A program made the translations under genes and the position numbers. This document shows, piece by piece, positions 30,779 through 33,604 of a stretch of DNA of 33,604 bases. Position 1 is the first letter of the stretch. Each line of letters opens with the position of its first letter. A model generated the notes under the pieces. It searched no databases. It was given only the letters and a program-made list of their open reading frames with translations, and was not told the DNA's origin. Origin of the DNA: Oligoflexales bacterium (GTDB lineage Bacteria > Bdellovibrionota_B > Oligoflexia > Oligoflexales > RGVZ01); NCBI GenBank assembly GCA_947479535.1, contig CANJZQ010000025.1, forward strand, positions 1 to 33,604, in the 5' to 3' direction.

Positions 30779-31138
30779 TCAGGATTTTTTGACAAATTCG
30801 GACTTGAGGCCCATCGCCCCGAAGCCATCGATCTTGCACGAAATATTATGTCCATCACTGGAATCGACGAGGCGAATATTTTTCACCTTGGTCCCGACTT
30901 TTACCGAGCTTGACGACCCTTTGACTTTCAAGTCTTTGATCACCGTTACGGTGTCGCCTTCTTGCAAGGTGTTGCCGTGGGCATCTCGCACCACGAAGCC
31001 TTGAGCATCGCCCCCGCCGCCATCCCGAGGCGGCGCCAACGAACTTGTCTCATGGGAACAATCGGGGCAGATCCAAAGGCTACCGTCATTATAAATGTTT
31101 TCAGAACTGCACTTGGGGCAAACAGGATCCGTTTTCAT
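30779..31138 (-). CDS. yjdM: YjdM/PhnA-family zinc-ribbon protein, 119 aa
   Basis: Small cytoplasmic protein formerly called PhnA; its role is not firmly known. An N-terminal zinc ribbon is formed by Cys7/Cys10 (PVCPKCSSE) and Cys24/Cys27 ([10 protein letters not shown]). A Gly/Pro linker follows, then the conserved SH3-like domain: [35 protein letters not shown] and [19 protein letters not shown], near-identical in form to the family. ATG at 31138 aligns with the family N-terminus; an in-frame ATG at 31150 and the longer frame above it are less likely. It lies 93 bp downstream of the kelch gene, across a 9-T tract on the minus strand. Confidence 0.93.
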   Translation of the reverse strand: MKTDPVCPKCSSENIYNDGSLWICPDCSHETSSLAPPRDGGGGDAQGFVVRDAHGNTLQEGDTVTVIKDLKVKGSSSSVKVGTKVKNIRLVDSSDGHNISCKIDGFGAMGLKSEFVKKS

Positions 31139-31231
31139 CGATTTTCCCATCGAAATAAAAGAATCCTGAGACTCTATCAAAAAAAAAGCGCACCCCGAAC
31201 CTGATCCTGCCAAGTTTGGAATTGGCCCGTA

Positions 31232-33604
31232 TCAAGGATCGTACACACCGCCGGAACTCAAGGCCGCGCCGTCATATCCACCCCATAAAATCATCTTTGA
31301 CCCAGTCCACACAGCCCTGTGTTGGAATCGTGCCGTCGGAGAATTTGCAGCCGCAATTTCAGACCAGCTGTCTGCAACCGGATCATACTGTCTACCGTCA
31401 CTTAACTGCGTCCCACCATCGGGTGTGCCCCCCCAAACAATCATCTTGGATCCGGTCCATATGCCAGTATGGACATAACGGGCACTTGGAGCACCGGTGT
31501 TGGAGACCGCAGACCATGTATTTATGAATGGGTCATATAGTCCGCCACCACTCACGCCCGACGAACCGCCAACCGAACCGCCCCAAACAATCATCTTCGA
31601 TCCAGTCCATATTGCAGTGTGCCACGCCGTTCCGGATGGCGCTCCCGTCAGAGAAATTGGGACCGGAGACCAAGTGTTTGCAACCGGATCGTATCGCCCG
31701 CCGTTGCCAAGCCCAAAACTTGAACCGCCGTTTTGCCCGCCCCAAACGATCATCTGCGATCCAGTCCAGACCGCCGTGTGATAATGCCTCCCGGAAGGAG
31801 CGTCCGTCAGAGATAATGGAGTTGCATCCCAAGTATTTGTCCCCGGATCGTAACGTCCACCATCGTTATAATAGGTGCTGCCAGTGATACCATCCAGATC
31901 GTAGCCACCCCACACAATCATCTTTGAACCAGTCCAGACAGCAGTATGGTTACGCCTCTTCGCTGGCGAATTTGCCAGGTCGCTCGCGATTGAAGACCAT
32001 GTGTTAGCTACCGGGTCGTATTGTCCGCCATCTTGAATATCATTCCCGTCAGCTCCATACCCACCCCACACGATCATCTTGGAACCCGTCCAAATAACCG
32101 CCCCTAACGTCCTGGCGCTGGGGGTATTGGCAATTGAAGCCAAAATTGACGACCACGAGTTTGCGACCGGGTCATACTGCCCGCCATCATTCAAATAGCC
32201 CGCGCCTCCCCGGTATCCGGCCCACACGATCATTTTAGATCCAGTCCAAACGGTCGACTGGCCCCATCGTGAAAGCGGCGCATTTATCGCAATCGTGTCG
32301 GTCCAGGAATTCGTAGTCGACGAGGCCGGGGGCGTGTAGATACCGCCGCTATCTAATGCCGTGGCATTCTCGCCCTCGTAACGTAAACCGCCCCAAAGAA
32401 TCATATTGGAACCAGTCCAAACTGCAGTCTGCTTGGTCCTTCCAGATGGCGAATTTGTTGCCGTCATCGCAGCCCATGAATTCCCGACCGGATCGTATAA
32501 TGCGCCGTCATTATTGAACCAACCATTACTGTCTCCGCCCCAAACAATCATCTTCGACCCAGTCCAAACGGCCGTATGATAAGAACGCCCCGATGGCGCG
32601 CTGCCGGTTGATGTCACTGCCCATAAATCGTCGACCGGATCGTAGACTCCGCCGCTGTTTAACCAGCGACTACCGCTACTACTAAAACCACCCCACACAA
32701 TCATTTTGGAGCCAGTCCAAACCGCTGTGGCGTATGCACGCTTCAATGGCGCACTTGTCGTCGCGGTGGATGCCCACAAGTCATCCACCGGATCGTATCT
32801 GCCACCGGTATTGTAGTAATCTGAAGAGATCGATCCCCCCCAAACGACCATTTTGGAACCGGTCCAAATTGCCGTTGGAGCATAGCGTCCCGCTGGAACA
32901 TTGGCTCCGACTGAAGTGCTGGTCCACGCGTCTCCGTCGGGATCATATCGGCTACCGGTATTTAAATAACCGGCTCCAATTCCACCCCAAACAATCATTT
33001 TGGATCCGGTCCAAACTGCCACATGGAAGTAACGGGCATCAGGGGGATTTTTCTTAGGATCAGGATCACTCGCAGTCGATGTTGCGAGCCACTCATTTGC
33101 AACAGGATCGTAACGGCTACCGGTATTTAAGGTACTACTTCCATCAAACCCACCCCACACGATCATCTTCGAACCGGTCCAGACTGCTGTGTGTATCGAC
33201 CTAACGGAAGGTGGACTGATCGTCGAAGTGGGCGTCCATGAATTGGCCACCGGATCGTAAATTCCACCACTGTTTAAATAAACCCCCGCGGCGTCCGTCC
33301 CGCCCCAGACGATCATCTTTGAACCCGTCCATACAGCACTATGCTGATACCTTCCTGGCGGGGTATTAGTCGTTCCTGTTACCGTTGCTGTCCATTTTTC
33401 AGGCGTATAAGTAAAGCCACTCACCAGACTGCTCGACTGCGTGTCGGTATTCGTCACGCTCACAGTTACTGCACCGGCGGCATGGCTCGGTGTTGTACAC
33501 GTGATTGATGTTGCGGAAGAAACGGAAACACTCGTGCAGGCACTGCCACCGATACTGACGGCTGCACCACTTAAAAATCCTGTTCCCGTGATGGTGATCG
33601 CCGT
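31232..33604 (-). CDS. Large kelch-repeat protein with IPT/TIG domain (N-terminus beyond window)
   Basis: Partial; the frame is open to the right edge, 790 codons visible. At the edge is an IPT/TIG immunoglobulin-like domain (ITITGTGFLSGAAVSIGG, then a Cys pair in ACTS and ITCTTPSH, closing GAVTVSVTN...GFTYTP). Fourteen kelch-type repeats of about 49-57 residues follow, each with R-x-x-H-T-A-V-W-T-G-S-K-M-I-V-W-G-G and a GGxYDPVANSW segment. The protein stops directly after the final YDP. IPT-kelch proteins are generally secreted or surface-attached, so an export signal is expected in the missing N-terminus. Fourteen blades could build two seven-bladed propellers (inference). Adhesion or carbohydrate binding is plausible, unproven. 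A hairpin plus 9-T tract downstream (31178-31240) may terminate it weakly. Confidence 0.88.
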   Translation of the reverse strand, partial: TAITITGTGFLSGAAVSIGGSACTSVSVSSATSITCTTPSHAAGAVTVSVTNTDTQSSSLVSGFTYTPEKWTATVTGTTNTPPGRYQHSAVWTGSKMIVWGGTDAAGVYLNSGGIYDPVANSWTPTSTISPPSVRSIHTAVWTGSKMIVWGGFDGSSTLNTGSRYDPVANEWLATSTASDPDPKKNPPDARYFHVAVWTGSKMIVWGGIGAGYLNTGSRYDPDGDAWTSTSVGANVPAGRYAPTAIWTGSKMVVWGGSISSDYYNTGGRYDPVDDLWASTATTSAPLKRAYATAVWTGSKMIVWGGFSSSGSRWLNSGGVYDPVDDLWAVTSTGSAPSGRSYHTAVWTGSKMIVWGGDSNGWFNNDGALYDPVGNSWAAMTATNSPSGRTKQTAVWTGSNMILWGGLRYEGENATALDSGGIYTPPASSTTNSWTDTIAINAPLSRWGQSTVWTGSKMIVWAGYRGGAGYLNDGGQYDPVANSWSSILASIANTPSARTLGAVIWTGSKMIVWGGYGADGNDIQDGGQYDPVANTWSSIASDLANSPAKRRNHTAVWTGSKMIVWGGYDLDGITGSTYYNDGGRYDPGTNTWDATPLSLTDAPSGRHYHTAVWTGSQMIVWGGQNGGSSFGLGNGGRYDPVANTWSPVPISLTGAPSGTAWHTAIWTGSKMIVWGGSVGGSSGVSGGGLYDPFINTWSAVSNTGAPSARYVHTGIWTGSKMIVWGGTPDGGTQLSDGRQYDPVADSWSEIAAANSPTARFQHRAVWTGSKMILWGGYDGAALSSGGVYDP
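31240..33420 (-). repeat. Fourteen in-frame kelch-coding repeats of ~147-171 bp
   Basis: The segment encoding WTGSKMIVWGG recurs 14 times, at approximately 31285, 31432, 31583, 31739, 31909, 32066, 32219, 32390, 32540, 32689, 32836, 32986, 33149 and 33302 (plus-strand positions). Copies differ mainly at third codon positions in the conserved core and freely in the loop between copies. Spacing varies by multiples of three. This is a coding internal repeat, not a mobile or CRISPR element. Confidence 0.92.

Noticed and set aside
31139-31213. 25-residue N-terminal extension of the YjdM-like protein
   Set aside because: Includes a stretch encoded by the 9-T tract and does not match the family; ATG at 31138 aligns with the zinc ribbon.
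1-33604. tRNA, rRNA, transposase, integrase or phage genes
   Set aside because: No sequence with the expected clover-leaf, rRNA core or recombinase motifs was recognised in reading the window; a covariance-model search could still find something short.

Overview
The window reads as a Gram-negative bacterial chromosome with a GC content in the mid-50s by eye. It carries a lipid A / outer-membrane assembly operon, a System I cytochrome c maturation operon (ccmABCDE-ccmG), a futalosine-route menaquinone gene (mqnA) and C5-pathway heme synthesis (hemL). Many secreted proteins and lipoproteins of unknown function are also present. This mix, together with a RelA/SpoT-like protein of unusual architecture and kelch/IPT surface proteins, suggests Bdellovibrionota or a related former 'deltaproteobacterial' lineage. 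That placement is inference from gene content; no rRNA or tRNA gene is present to confirm it.

Layout, left to right. Positions 1-144 are a tandem ~38-bp intergenic repeat, followed by a terminator for slyD. Then come slyD, mqnA and hemL (all minus; hemL-mqnA are directly coupled). clpB lies on the plus strand, followed by two lipoprotein genes, the second with its Shine-Dalgarno inside the stop region of the first. fau (5-formyl-THF cyclo-ligase) converges on them with an 8-bp overlap. Next is a membrane-anchored Ala/Pro/Val-linker protein with its own terminator.

Positions 9405-19568 are one compact minus-strand operon: lolC/E-lolD-bamA-ompH(skp)-fabZ-lpxA-lpxB-msbA-lpxK. It covers lipoprotein release, outer-membrane protein assembly, acyl-chain and lipid A synthesis, and flipping to the periplasm. 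Most junctions overlap or are short. lpxD is not in it.

Positions 19910-22376 hold a cysteine desulfurase preceded by a protein with a recognisable RelA/SpoT synthetase-like C-terminal half. A secreted thioredoxin-like protein diverges from it with only 41 bp between start codons. Positions 23103-23347 carry a second cluster of the same repeat family seen at 1-144, with one copy inverted. Two secreted proteins (Pro-rich tail; TolB/PD40-type propeller) and a small secreted protein follow.

Positions 26060-30532 run from an outer-membrane barrel-type protein directly into ccmA-B-C-D-E-G. ccmD (53 aa) is short but clear; ccmF and ccmH are absent. A 53-aa single-pass membrane protein is encoded on the opposite strand, overlapping the 3' end of ccmG. 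The window ends with a YjdM/PhnA-type zinc-ribbon protein and the 3' part of a large secreted kelch protein. The latter has 14 repeats after an IPT/TIG domain and runs off the right edge.

Start codons were chosen mostly from Shine-Dalgarno position and family alignment. Several genes use GTG or TTG.
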